DNA of 64,000 nucleotides. It comes from Nissolia schottii (lineage: Eukaryota > Streptophyta > Magnoliopsida > Fabales > Fabaceae). The DNA lies in the NCBI GenBank assembly GCA_003254905.1, contig QANU01005500.1:142554-206553 (forward strand), read 5' to 3'. This document shows, in pieces, positions 11,669 to 22,046 of the stretch. Position 1 is the stretch's first letter. Each line of letters begins with the position of its first letter. Below the pieces are notes generated by a model that saw only the letters and a list, made by a program, of their open reading frames with translations, was not told the DNA's origin and did not search any database. Made by a program: the position numbers and the translations under genes.

Positions 11669-12310
11669 TAAGGATGACAAAACGGGGTTTAACTCAGCGA
11701 AGTGAGGCAGGCAACTTGCCTATTTTGCAGGACGTGTTAAAATTTTGAACTTGTTTAAAATTTTCAACCCATCGAGTTGAACTTGTCTGTCTTGCGAGCT
11801 TAAGCAAGGCAGAGGCAAGGCGGATTGAAAAAAAAACTCCTTTTCTTCTAGTAGTTTAGGGAGACAAAAAAGTTAGTTGCCTAATCTTCTCTTTTGTATT
11901 TGGACGTCAACATTATTTTTTAATGTTCTCTTTCCTTTAATTTTTTCTTGATCTCCAACTCTCTAAGTAACCAAGAACGTTCTTTGTAAGATATTATGTG
12001 TTTTTTTTATTTTTGTATTTGAACATCAAAATTACTTCCAAAATGAACTGCACCATTAGAGGACAAACCGATGTTTGACAAATAATTACAATTTATTAAA
12101 TTTGGCAAATGTCCCAAAATAATATTTACATTACTGACTTGAAATGTTTTTTTGTGTGTGTCAATTGGCGAGCATCTTTTTACCGCGCTAAAGAACGAGG
12201 CTAACGTATAGTTTTAACTCATCCAAAAAATTAACTTGGTCTACTCCAACTCGTTTAAATGTGGGTTATATGCAGGTTGACCCGCCTACCATGTCCCTGT
12301 TGCCATCCCT
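11669..12310. mobile_element. hAT-like MITE with 8-bp target duplication (copy 2)
   Basis: This is the counterpart of 7823-8462 at the same site. It is flanked by AGGATTGG (11661-11668) and AGGATCGG (12311-12318), the same imperfect pair. It was therefore duplicated with the segment, not inserted twice. Confidence 0.65.
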
Positions 12311-13578
12311 AGGATCGGGAAGAGTTACTCACCAAAATAGATGGTGAGCAACTAAACCAGTGGACCACACACAGGCCACAGTTCAGCAAACACAACAGAT
12401 ACAAAGAGTTCCTTATGTTATGTGGTTTGTTCTTTACGTCAGTACTTTGCCTATGGACCCTTTCCGTTTTCTGATGCAGGGCTCGGGCTTGTGCTGCTAC
12501 ACGAAGATGTTGATTCGAATTGGCAAGAAATTCTTTGTGGTTTTTTCAAGACTCAGTTATGGCGATGGGGTTTGATGGGAGAACACACACACATCACACT
12601 CCTCAAGATAGGCTTGAAATTCACCTTGGCAAGCCTTTTATCGTTTTGCTACGGTGGGCTTAGTTTGTTGTGCTCTTTTGTGCTGTTTTAGGTCATGTAT
12701 TGTTTTTGTTATGTGCTTGGATTGGGCTACACCTACTTCTTTGCTCCTCTTCTCTTAGTTTGGCGGAGTCTTGAAAATATAAACTTATTGGGTGTTGAAC
12801 AAATTTTTTTCATTTTATAGTTTTTAATAAATACTAGTGACACTTATATATATATATGCTCATTTCACATTACGTACAACCAATGATTCCCTTTATCTAT
12901 CACCGTGGACACGCTCACAAGAATTAAGAAACTCAAAATTATGACTTAATTATAAATCTATAGAATATGTTTATTAAAATGATATTATTTAGTTCTTAAT
13001 ATCTAATTAATTCATTCTATTAACCTCACGTTACATTTTTTTATTATTAATGTGGTTAAAATTGAATTCTATGAAATATAAAATAATAAAATAAATAGTA
13101 ACTGATGTGTAAAAATGACATATAAAACAGATCAATATATATTAGGGGGAAGACAATGTGAGAGTTAAAACTTAAGACTCCTAAGCAAGATATAGCAAGT
13201 AATTACTAAATTGTGGGTTCAATCCTAGAATTTCGAGAGATTATTTACGTAATAATTCTACTTATCAAATTTTTTTTGTAAATAATAAGTTTAGTAGGGA
13301 AAAAAGCAAGACGTTCATTGGCAATTAATTAATAGGAATTTATATATCCAAAATTCAGTTAACGCAGACAGGTTTTAATTCATGGATAGATTCTCTATGT
13401 TCATTTAAAAAGAAAAAAGCTAAATATAAATAAAATAACTAGCGATCAGAGCTCTCTTTCAATCAACTTGAATCATAAATTAGGCTAATCGCTTAAAAAA
13501 AAGAGAACTAGAAGAAGTGCTACAAAACGAGTCAAACTAATAATAAGAAAAGGAGGGTACTACAAATATATTTATCTT

Positions 13579-14137
13579 CTAACAAGGTATCTGGCGAATA
13601 AACCATTGAAGGATTGTAACTGGGAGCTTTATAAGACTCACAGCCACATTGGCCAATCCAGCGAAGCATATGCAACATGGACACAAGCAACTCAATATTG
13701 ACCTGCATTGCCATCACCACAATTCATCTTTAGAAAATTGAAAAAGAATTTACCTAGAGGAAAAAAAGAGCATTTTATGAATTTTGAACCATTAATTTTA
13801 ATTTATAGTATTTAAAAAATATAACAAAAATCAATTAATAGTTGATAATGTTTTTAAATCATGGATTAAATGTAATCCTAAATTATGCACGTATTTCTTT
13901 ATTTTGTGTGATTGAATTATTGAATGGCAACTCTGTAATGATAAAGTTGTAGATAAATGGAAATGGAACCCAGAAATGAAAAGAGATATCATAAAAGAAA
14001 TTAAAAACAAAATGGAGAATTTCATACCCAAGAAGATAGATAATTGCACCCAACAGAGATAAAATCAATGCCACCAAAGCGAAGGGTAATCCAAGAACGA
14101 AACCTAATGGCCGGCATTCGCAAAAATCACCCTCCAT
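13579..14137 (-). CDS. TAXIMIN-type small cysteine-rich peptide, copy 2, 2 exons, 77 aa
   Basis: Tandem duplicate of the gene at 9638-10190. Exon 1 is 14028-14137, exon 2 13579-13702, with a GT..AG intron of 325 nt in the same phase. The exon 1 product is identical to copy 1. Exon 2 differs at two residues: Ala instead of Thr after CFAGL, and Arg instead of His in WFI(R/H)QIPC. In my recollection of the family, Ala and Arg are the usual residues, so this copy looks closer to the ancestral form. The reading frame, splice sites, LSCLCPCCIC motif and QIPC end are all intact. The upstream sequence (14138-14430) is also duplicated, so the promoter was probably copied with the gene. Expression of either copy cannot be judged from sequence. 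Confidence 0.9.
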
Positions 14138-14686
14138 TTCCCCCCTTTCTCTCTATAGTCTTTGCTTTAATTGTTGTCTCAAATGGTATTATGTTTTTCT
14201 GTGCTTTGAATCATCGGAAGAAGAATGAAGGGAAGCGAAGTATAAATCGTTTGTATAATTTCGCCACGATGTTGATGTGATTTTCAAGGGAAAGCCCAAC
14301 GTGACGAGAACTCCAATGACTTCTTCTTATCTCTCGTTGACTTTGGATTGGTGTTTTGCTTTTGGCTTTTCTTTATTTAAATTATATATTTTTTAACAAT
14401 TTTATTTTATCTACTATTTATAATTCGGTATGATGGGGTTTGATGGGCTTGAAATTCATCTTCGCAGGCCTTTTAATCATTTTGCTACGGTGGGCTTAGT
14501 TTGTTGTGCTCTTTTGTGCTGTTTTTGGTCATGTTTTTGTTATGTGCTTGGATTGGACGACACCTGCTTCTTTGCTCCTCTTGTCTTAGGTTGGGAGAGT
14601 CTTGAAAATAAAAACTTATTGGATGTTGAATAGAATTTTTGTCATTTTATAGTTGTTAATAAATACTAGTGACACATATATATGCT

Positions 14687-15074
14687 TGTTATGGACTGGG
14701 CCATAAAGGCCCATCCTGGAACCCATACCCGAAGGTCTGCAGATCGACCCGACTCGAGCAGGCTTCCCTCCAATGGTCAGAAAGACTCTCGGCCCATGAT
14801 ATCCTCCCACCCGGCGAGCAACCCTCCACGATCCTCTGAGGCCAACTCAACGGAGAGATCCTCGGGATAGTGGAATTCATAGCTCCCACTTAGGTAATTA
14901 AACCTAAGCAGCTCATCAGGTATGCCAAAACACATTCTCCCTTGATTTCCCTACCACCTCGAACCTACACTGACTTGAGTATTGGAGTCTTTGCAGGTCC
15001 CCGTTCTAGCGATCCCGAACCCGAAGAGGAGCTCTAGGGTTCGAATTGCACTGAGGAATCAACCCCTCCATACA
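14687..15074 (+). repeat. 5' LTR of the 2.6-kb retrotransposon
   Basis: 388 bp, TG...CA, aligning end to end with 16944-17331. Confidence 0.9.
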
Positions 15075-15444
15075 TTGGCGTCGTCTGTGGGGACTTTTTT
15101 ACGGCATCCCACACTTTTTTGGACCCTGAAGCATCTCTGTCACCATGCCACCCAAACTCACCAGAAAAACATACCGAGTCGCAACATCCAGGGAAACTCG
15201 CAGATCAATATCCAAGGGAACCCATGCTCCACCTTCTCAACCACCTCCATCACCCAGCCAACCGCAAGACCTAGCTATCGATAGTGACCTGCCCCCACCC
15301 AGACCTTGTTAATGTGGCCAGGACTCAGTCAAAGAAGATCACACTGCTGGAAGCGGCTCTACTGCAACTAGCACAGGTAGAGGAGGAGAGGAAAAAGTAA
15401 AGAGAAATTTGTGTTGCGATTGAGTAAGCCAAGAAGGACGCAGA

Positions 15445-16044
15445 GTGAAACAGAAGCAAGTCACACAAGAGGCTCGCGAGAGCGAACGCCACATTGACAG
15501 TCTTAACCATGGTGATGGGCAAAGCCAATCATTGATAAATGAAGAGGCACAAGAGTCCATGTACAAGGTGTCCGCAAAAGTAAACTCCCACACTACTGAA
15601 AAAGCACACATACGAGCGAGGAAGGCGAATGTGAAGGAGAACCACCCTTTCGCAGATGAAATTCTCAACACAATGGCCTCACACGGTTTCCGTTCCCTTA
15701 CGGACATGGAACCGTATGATGGGACCACAGACCTTGAGCATCACTTAGATGCTTTTGGTCACAGGATGGTGTTGGATGGAGCCTCAGACACCATCCAATG
15801 CAAATCGTTCCCAATCACTATGAGGAAAGGAGCTTTAGTATGGTTTAATGCACTCCCACCCAAGTGCATCCAATCCTTTGATGATCTGACAGAGCGTTTT
15901 CTGGCCAACTTTACCACACAAAGGACAAAACCTAAGACGATAATAAGCCTCTTAAGAGTAAGACAAAGAGGAGACGAGTCGTTCCGCCAATACCTGGACC
16001 GCTTCTACGAAGAATGCGCCCAGGTAGAAGATTTGCAACCATAG
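15445..16044 (+). pseudogene. Retrotransposon gag fragment (Ty3/gypsy, Tat-like)
   Basis: The frame contains MEPYDGTTDLEHHLDAF, then FPITMRKGALVWFNALPP and SFDDLTERFLANF, the typical order of the plant Retrotrans_gag domain. It ends in a stop after EECAQVEDLQP, before any zinc knuckle. Upstream (15144-15440) similar low-complexity gag-like sequence is broken by stops, so the N-terminus is uncertain. In an intact element the product would form the particle that packages the RNA. Nothing of pol follows. Confidence 0.75.
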
Positions 16045-16943
16045 GCAGTACTAATGGGCCTTATGAATTGGCTAAAAAAGGGTATCCCGTTTACAAAGAA
16101 TTTGTCTAAAAGACCTCCACGAAGTTTGATAGAGATATAAGAGCGGGCTGAGGAGTATTTATACTAAGAAGAAGGTATGCAAGCCATAAAAAGTGACTTC
16201 CCCGACATGGTGGAGAAAGTCTGAGGAGGGAATTCAACCAGTCAACAAGCATTGACCGCCCACGCAACGACCGTCCGTGGATCGTGAAAGAGGGAATATA
16301 ATAAATTTTTATCCTCTTTCATGATTGTACTAATGTCAAAAGTCATGTTATGAAATAATAAATGCAGGATTCCCAATATTTTTCATGATAAAATTAAAAA
16401 AATTTGCCGAAAAAGAGGTGACGAAAGAATTCCCCCAAATTGATTACTCAAGGGTCAACAAAAATTCGCGAAAAATAAAATTAATTTAGCCCAGTAACCA
16501 AAACCGAGAGCAATAAAATAGTTAAGTCATAAGCCTGGTATGAAAACTAAGAGGCACAAGAATCAACCATAAATGCGTAAGCAAGCGCGCAAGCTAAAAT
16601 CATAAGCCCAAATCATAAACAAGCGCAAATCAACCAAGCTAAAGCTTTTGGGGAAAAAGGTTTCATTATATCATCCAAGTATTACATACAAAAAAAAACA
16701 AAGACTGCTTCATTTCCGCCGCCACTGCAAACTCTCCTTGTCCAAAGCTTCCACCTTTGTCGCATTGTCCTCGGAACATTTTCCCACGACAGCACGCACG
16801 TCCCATCGCATGACCTACAAAGAGAAAATCCCCTCAACCGCCACAACTTCTTGAGGATACTCCTTCCACCAAACAAATTCATATCACACGTCTCTAACTA
16901 GGACCACGGAGTTTCACTCCGCACTCTAAGCTGGCAATGCTCC

Positions 16944-17331
16944 TATTATGGAGTGGGCCATAAAGGCCCGTCTTGGAACCCATACCCAAAGGTTTGCAGA
17001 CCGACCTGACCCAAGCAGGCTCCCCTCCAACGGTCAGAGAGATTATCGGCTCATGATATCCTCCCACCCGGCGAGCAACCTTCCACGATCCTCGGAGGCC
17101 AACTCAACAGAGAGATCCTCGGGATAGCGGAATTCATGGCTCTCACTCAAGTATTTAAACCTAAGCAACTCACCAGGTAAGCTAGAACCCATTCTCCCTT
17201 GATTTCCTTACCACCTCGAACCTTCACTGACTTGAGCGTCAGAGTCCTTGCAAGTAACTGTTTCGGCAATCCCGAACCCAAAGAGGAGATCCAAGATTCG
17301 AATTGCACTGAGGAATCATCCCCTTGGTACA
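16944..17331 (+). repeat. 3' LTR of the 2.6-kb retrotransposon
   Basis: 388 bp, matching the 5' LTR. Its first bases have changed from TGTTATGG to TATTATGG. Confidence 0.9.
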
Positions 17332-17676
17332 ATGCTCATTTTATATTACGTACAACCTATGATTCCTTTTATCTATCACCGTAGTCACGTTCCCAAGAAT
17401 TAAGAAACTCAAAATTATGACTTAATTATAAATCTATAAAATATGTTTATTAAAATGATATTATTTAGTTCTTAATATCTAATTAACTCATTTTATTAAT
17501 CTCACTCTCATTTTATTAATCTCATGTTATATTTTTTGATTATTAATGTGGTTAAAATTGAATTTTATGAAAAATAAAATTGTAAAATAAATAGTAATTG
17601 ATGTGTAAAAATGAAATATAAAGCAGATCAATATATATTAGGGGGAAGAGGATGTGAGAATTGAAACTTAGACTAC

Positions 17677-18310
17677 TATATATTGTCCAAGTTTCCTTTT
17701 TTCCTTTTCTCGCTCTATCATGTTTTCTCATATTACTCTTTGTTCCTAATCACTATACCAAAAATGCATGAAATACACAAAAATTAGCATATGCAAGTCC
17801 TAATAAAAAGTTAGAAATTAAAAAGAGAAAAAGTTAGAATAATCAAACCCGATGTTTTGTCCCCTATCCAGCACTTTGCTTTAACATCCCTATGTTGGAC
17901 GCATCTGCTTTGATTAAGTTTGCAGTAGGTCAAAAGATCAATTCCCACCGCTCTTTGCTTCATGGGCATAATGCATAGCTTGTGGTACAAGCCCTAGAAG
18001 TCCTAAGCCTAGTACCTCTTCTTCGTAAACCAGGTCCAGTGGCTTTTTCATAGTGATCTTGTCTCTCTCTCCTCCCCCTTTGGTATTCTTGCTTATTTTT
18101 CATGAGGTACAGAGAGTCTTCTTACATCCCTCGAACTAAGACAAATAATCTGATGACTCGTGCATCTACGAAGAATTTTCCTCTTTAATGAACTTGTTTG
18201 GATAATCGGGAAAACTCTCTAATGCAAAGGGATGCGAGTGTGGGAAAATTACCTATACTAGTGGTGGTGAGTGATGAAAGCCAATTGTTACACTTTCTCC
18301 AATCTTGACA
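17677..18310. other. Internal remnant of a gypsy element or unique DNA, no gene seen
   Basis: This lies between the end of duplication copy 3 and the primer-binding-like site at about 18330. It may be the truncated interior of the minus-strand LTR element next to it. No coding region is recognised. Confidence 0.35.
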
Positions 18311-18344
18311 TAGTCTGGTTTCCCACAACTGTGCCAAGTTCGTT

Positions 18345-19862
18345 GAAAACTTATTTGCGCTTTTGTCGTTCAAATTAAATATATATCCTACTTTACGGCT
18401 TTCAGATTCACAAGGAATCCAATTGCAGTATAGTCGGGTATAGTCGAATCCACAGAGAGTTACAAAAATACCGTTCTTGAGTTTAGTTAATTAAACAATG
18501 ACGTGAAGGATTTGATAATTTGTTGATAAAATATGTAATAAATAAACAACATAAAGGTAAATAGGCAACAAATTAGAGGTAGTTCCAGAACTTGTTGGGA
18601 ATTGAATCATATCATAGTTTCATGCATCCAGTTACTTATTACACAGAACTTTATCAATTCATTGATTGTCCGCCACCAGTTCTTAACTTGTCATCGCTTT
18701 CGCGCATGAAAAGATCACAGGTTTCCTTTGTTAAACTATCACTTTCGCACACAAGCTTAACAAAGTACGCCAGCGTTATTCTAGATGTTAAAACGGCTAA
18801 CCTTTATTCCAGTTACGACGACAAGATTAGATGAAATGATTTAGATCCGACTCTAATGATTGTAACTTTCGTTCACAACGTTCAAGTCTAGAATCTAGTT
18901 AAGCATAGTGATATTGACCTTAACTTGGTTATGACTTAATTAATATAATTTTCGTTCATACAACTAAGTCCCAAATCAAGAAACAAAACACTAAAAAAAA
19001 GCTAGCATTAAGCATAAAATCATTCAAGCAAATCAATAGAAATTGATAAATTCATATGCAATAGTTACATGGATACAATCATACTACAATAATGATCAAA
19101 ATCCCAATAACAAGAGGATTACAAATCCATCTTACAAGAGAATCTCAGAGGCAAGGTTTAGACGTTTACCATGACACGTTACCACACTATCATGACAGCG
19201 GCTTCGCCGAGCTTCTTCGATCTCCTGGCTCCTTCACTGGCCTCCTCTTTGTTCCTAACCTAAGCTTCTAAGTACAAGAGAATGTGTAAAAGAATGGATT
19301 CTAGGAGGAAGAAGAGATAATTTGAATGAATGCCTCGGCCTCCTATTTATAGGCAAAGTTTGGGTGGCTTCGCTCAGCGATTTGAGTCCCACCGCTGAGC
19401 GATTCTGGAGGTATAGCTGAGCGGCTTGTACTTTATCGCTCAGCGGCGTAATCATTACACGCGGCTTCATAAATGCGCCGGCAGCTTTTTCAGGGCGGCG
19501 CCGCTGTCTAGGCTGGCTCTAGCTGGTGCATTTAATGCTGTGGCTGCAAGTTGCTCCAGTGGTATAACCACTGAGCGTCCAGGGTACAACCGCTGAACGG
19601 TATTTGTCTTTTATGCGCTGAGCGATCTGGTACTTGCGTTGAGCGGTCTTCACGTCTGGTTCCTCTTTTAAGCTCGTTTTCCTATTTTGCCCTTTTCTTC
19701 ATTCTTTATGGGATTATTTTCCAATTAATTCTGCTTGCATCCATCTTCAAAATATATTTAAAATCCTACAAAAATGGGGAATTCAATGAGATAATTCTTC
19801 GAAACATAATCAGATAAGTGCCATTTTAATATGTCAAAATTGTATAAATTTGGCACTTATCA
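18345..19862 (-). mobile_element. LTR of an Athila/Tat-like gypsy element, with CGCTGAGCG repeats
   Basis: On the minus strand it starts TGATAAGTGCCAAATTT at 19862. At its far end (about 18325-18345) is ACTTGGCACAGTTGTGGG, a decayed form of the TTGGCGCCGTTGCCGGGG primer-binding site of plant gypsy elements. Near the start, ATAAGTGCC is repeated in inverted form 40 bp on (19813-19861). Between 19370 and 19660 the word CGCTGAGCG or its variants (GCTCAGCG, GCTGAACG, GTTGAGCG) recurs about seven times. The far boundary is approximate. Confidence 0.55.
19380..19660. repeat. Dispersed GCTGAGCG / CGCTCAGC words inside an LTR
   Basis: About seven copies of an 8-9 bp near-palindromic word are spaced irregularly by 15-70 bp in both orientations. 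The surrounding DNA is AT-rich, so the cluster stands out by composition. Confidence 0.6.
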
Positions 19863-19879
19863 GTGAGCAATTGTATTGT

Positions 19880-21900
19880 TCAAGTAGAGGAGAGAATGTA
19901 GTTGTGCAAGGGCTCTCTAGGGGAGTCTTCTTCTGTTTCTTCATCGCTCAAAGGTAGAGGTTGGAATGAGTATAAAATTTCCTCTACGTATTCCTCTAGA
20001 ACCACTAGTCCCGACTTGAAATCAAGAATTTCCCTGTTAGTAGCCAAGAAAGGCCTACCTAGAATAATTGGGTACTCTCCCTCATGCACAGTGTCAAGAA
20101 TATAGAAGTTGACAAGGAAAGTGATGTGCCCTATCACAACTTCCATACCTTGTGCTAGCCCATAGGCATAGGTCATGTTAGCGCCAGCTAACTCCAATAT
20201 GACCATAGTAGGCTTAAGCGCCTTATCGTCAAAACCTAGCCACTCATAAATTGATAGCTACATAATGCTCACCTTGAAACCTATGTCTAATAGGAAATCA
20301 TGGAAGGTGTATCTGTTTATGCTGGCACTAATTGCAATAGCATTGGGATCCTTCTTTTTCAAAAGATTTCCCTTGACCATCTTTGCACAACTCTCACTTT
20401 GTTTGAGTAAGAAAACCCTGTCAAGATAGCGGGAGTCGCTTTTCTTAGTATCAATCAAGGTTCCCCCTTTTTCTTTGTCTTCTTCTCTTTTGACGTCGTC
20501 TCGACCGTCGCTTCCTTCTTTGTTCCAGACTTTGCAGGATCTTCTATAGCTTCACTTTCCCTTACTATAATTGTATTTTCATATTGCTTAGGGTTTGTCT
20601 TTGTATTACTTGGTAGCGTTCCCATAGGTCTCTCAGCAAGTTGTTTTGCTAGTTCACCCACTTGAGTCCCGATGTCCCTGTTAAGGACTTGTTAGTTTTA
20701 CTTGTTCTCGTTCTTCTCACTCTCAACCTTAAACATGTCTATCATTTTTTGGAGCATTTTCTCCACTATAGACCTCTTCAAAACTTGTAATAGGGCATGT
20801 TGCCTTGGTCCACTGTTGTTGTTCTACTAGCCGGAGTTGTATGAAGTAGGGTACGGGTTATTATTGTACCTCTACCCATTCCCCATGTAGTTTACCTCTT
20901 CAACCGCATTTTTCAAAGGGCACTTACCTATCTCGTGCTTGTCTTGGCATATCTCACACTCTACCTCTGTGGAAGTTCCTGTAACAACAACAACAAGTTG
21001 TTTCCTGACTTCTTTTTTTCCACTTCAAGGACTTCCATCCTAGCATGCACGCTATTTGACAAGTCAACAACTAGTACTCCTCTTCTTGTTACTTCCTGCT
21101 TCTCAATTAGATCAGTCCTTGCCAGAATCGTCAGCATCTCAAGAGATTCTTTCCTAGTCTTCATATCCTTCATGGACCCACCAGCTAATGCATTGACCAT
21201 GTCTCAGGAAGTTTGGTCTAGGGCATTGTAGAAGATAGACAACAACATATGAAGAGGGATCTTGTGGTTGGGGCACTTTGCTTGTATGGCTTGGAATCAC
21301 CTCTAGTATTCAGAGAATGCTTCATCATCCCCTTGGGTAAAGGTCAGAAGAGCCTTTTAAGTTTGGAGGTACTTGTTACGTGTCGTGAACCTCTCAAAGA
21401 ATTTACGCTCCAACTGTTCCTAGATTGTAAAACTTGAGGCAAACTGAGCCTTTAACCAAGCCTTGGCTTCACCAAATAGTGTGTAGGGAAAAAATGGAGA
21501 GTAATCGCATCGAGATGCATGTCTCTACTCTTGTGGTTGTCATATTCTTGGAGAAAGTTGTCAATGAAGTTTTGCGCATCCTAGCCAGCTAGGCCATGGG
21601 ATTGGCAATTCTCCTGAATAAATTTGTTTAGGGAATGGATGAGTGTGAAGTTCTCAAAGTTAATGGGAGGCCTCACGATGGCTGAGATACCACCACCCCC
21701 ATGGTTGCATCGGAAATTTTTAACTACTTGTCGTGGTGGAGGTAAAGGTTCTGAATGCTCCTGGTAAAAGTGCACATCTTCTTCATGGTGGTCCTCCATG
21801 ATCACCTCAACTTCTTTCAAATTTATCTCTCTTTGTAACCTCTTTTTGGTGTGGTTGATGTCAGAATCAAGTTGCAAGACTTGGAGGTTCCTGCGCATAC
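19880..21900 (-). pseudogene. Degenerate gypsy gag-protease (Athila/Tat-like)
   Basis: Read on the minus strand. The gag part (21900 to about 20460) begins MRRNLQVLQLDSDINH and continues with FPYTLFGEAKAWLKAQ and EQLERKFFERF, the Retrotrans_gag pattern. It is broken by at least eight stops and shifts. The protease part (20458-19880) has FLLDIGFKVSIM, corresponding to the D-[ST]-G region with Ile in place of the usual residue, and the downstream YPIILGRPFLATN typical of plant retropepsins. No reverse transcriptase follows; the LTR at 19862 starts immediately after. With the altered active-site triplet and the stops it cannot make working protein. Confidence 0.8.
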
Positions 21901-22046
21901 AACCTAAAATACACCTGTGAAAGCCACAAGATAAAAAAATTTAAAAAGCTAAAAACAAAATTAAAAAATAAAAAATAGAAATTAAATAAAAAAAAAACTA
22001 AAAAACAATCAAGTCTAAGTACCTCCCAAAACAACACCATAAACTT

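Larger units (their letters stand above)
10757..14496. repeat. Segmental duplication, copy 2
   Basis: This is the collinear counterpart of 6935-10552: repeat array, GA-rich tract, MITE, unrecognised conserved stretch, TAXIMIN gene and the short tail around 'ggggtttgatgggcttg'. It begins at the DnaJ fragment and lacks the counterpart of 5413-6934. At its end it runs into a third, partial copy through the repeated motif 'ggggtttgatggg', which occurs both near 8718 and near 10489. Confidence 0.9.
14687..17331 (+). mobile_element. LTR retrotransposon, 2.6 kb, gag only, with ATGCT target duplication
   Basis: The two direct LTRs are 14687-15074 and 16944-17331, 388 bp each. The first starts TGTTATGG, and both end TACA. 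A 5-bp target duplication ATGCT lies at 14682-14686 and 17332-17336. Right after the first LTR is TTGGCGTCGTCTGTGGGGAC, in the usual place of the primer-binding site. The interior carries only a gag region and no protease, reverse transcriptase or integrase, so it is a deletion derivative that would depend on a relative. The LTRs differ at dozens of positions, so the insertion is not recent. The gag resembles Ty3/gypsy, Tat-like, elements. Confidence 0.9.
14431..17676. repeat. Segmental duplication, partial copy 3, split by an LTR element
   Basis: 14431-14686 and 17332-17676 together match about 12562-13172 of copy 2 and 8716-9235 of copy 1. The two halves are separated by the LTR retrotransposon 14687-17331. 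Homology stops near 17676, before the TAXIMIN exons, so no third TAXIMIN gene is present. Confidence 0.85.

Noticed and set aside
15339..15728. 129-codon ORF on the minus strand
   Set aside because: It is antisense to the retrotransposon gag, with no recognisable domain.
17332..18310. Possible third TAXIMIN gene
   Set aside because: Homology to the duplicated segment stops near 17676, before the exons. No CRPLGF or LSCLCPCC codons were found.
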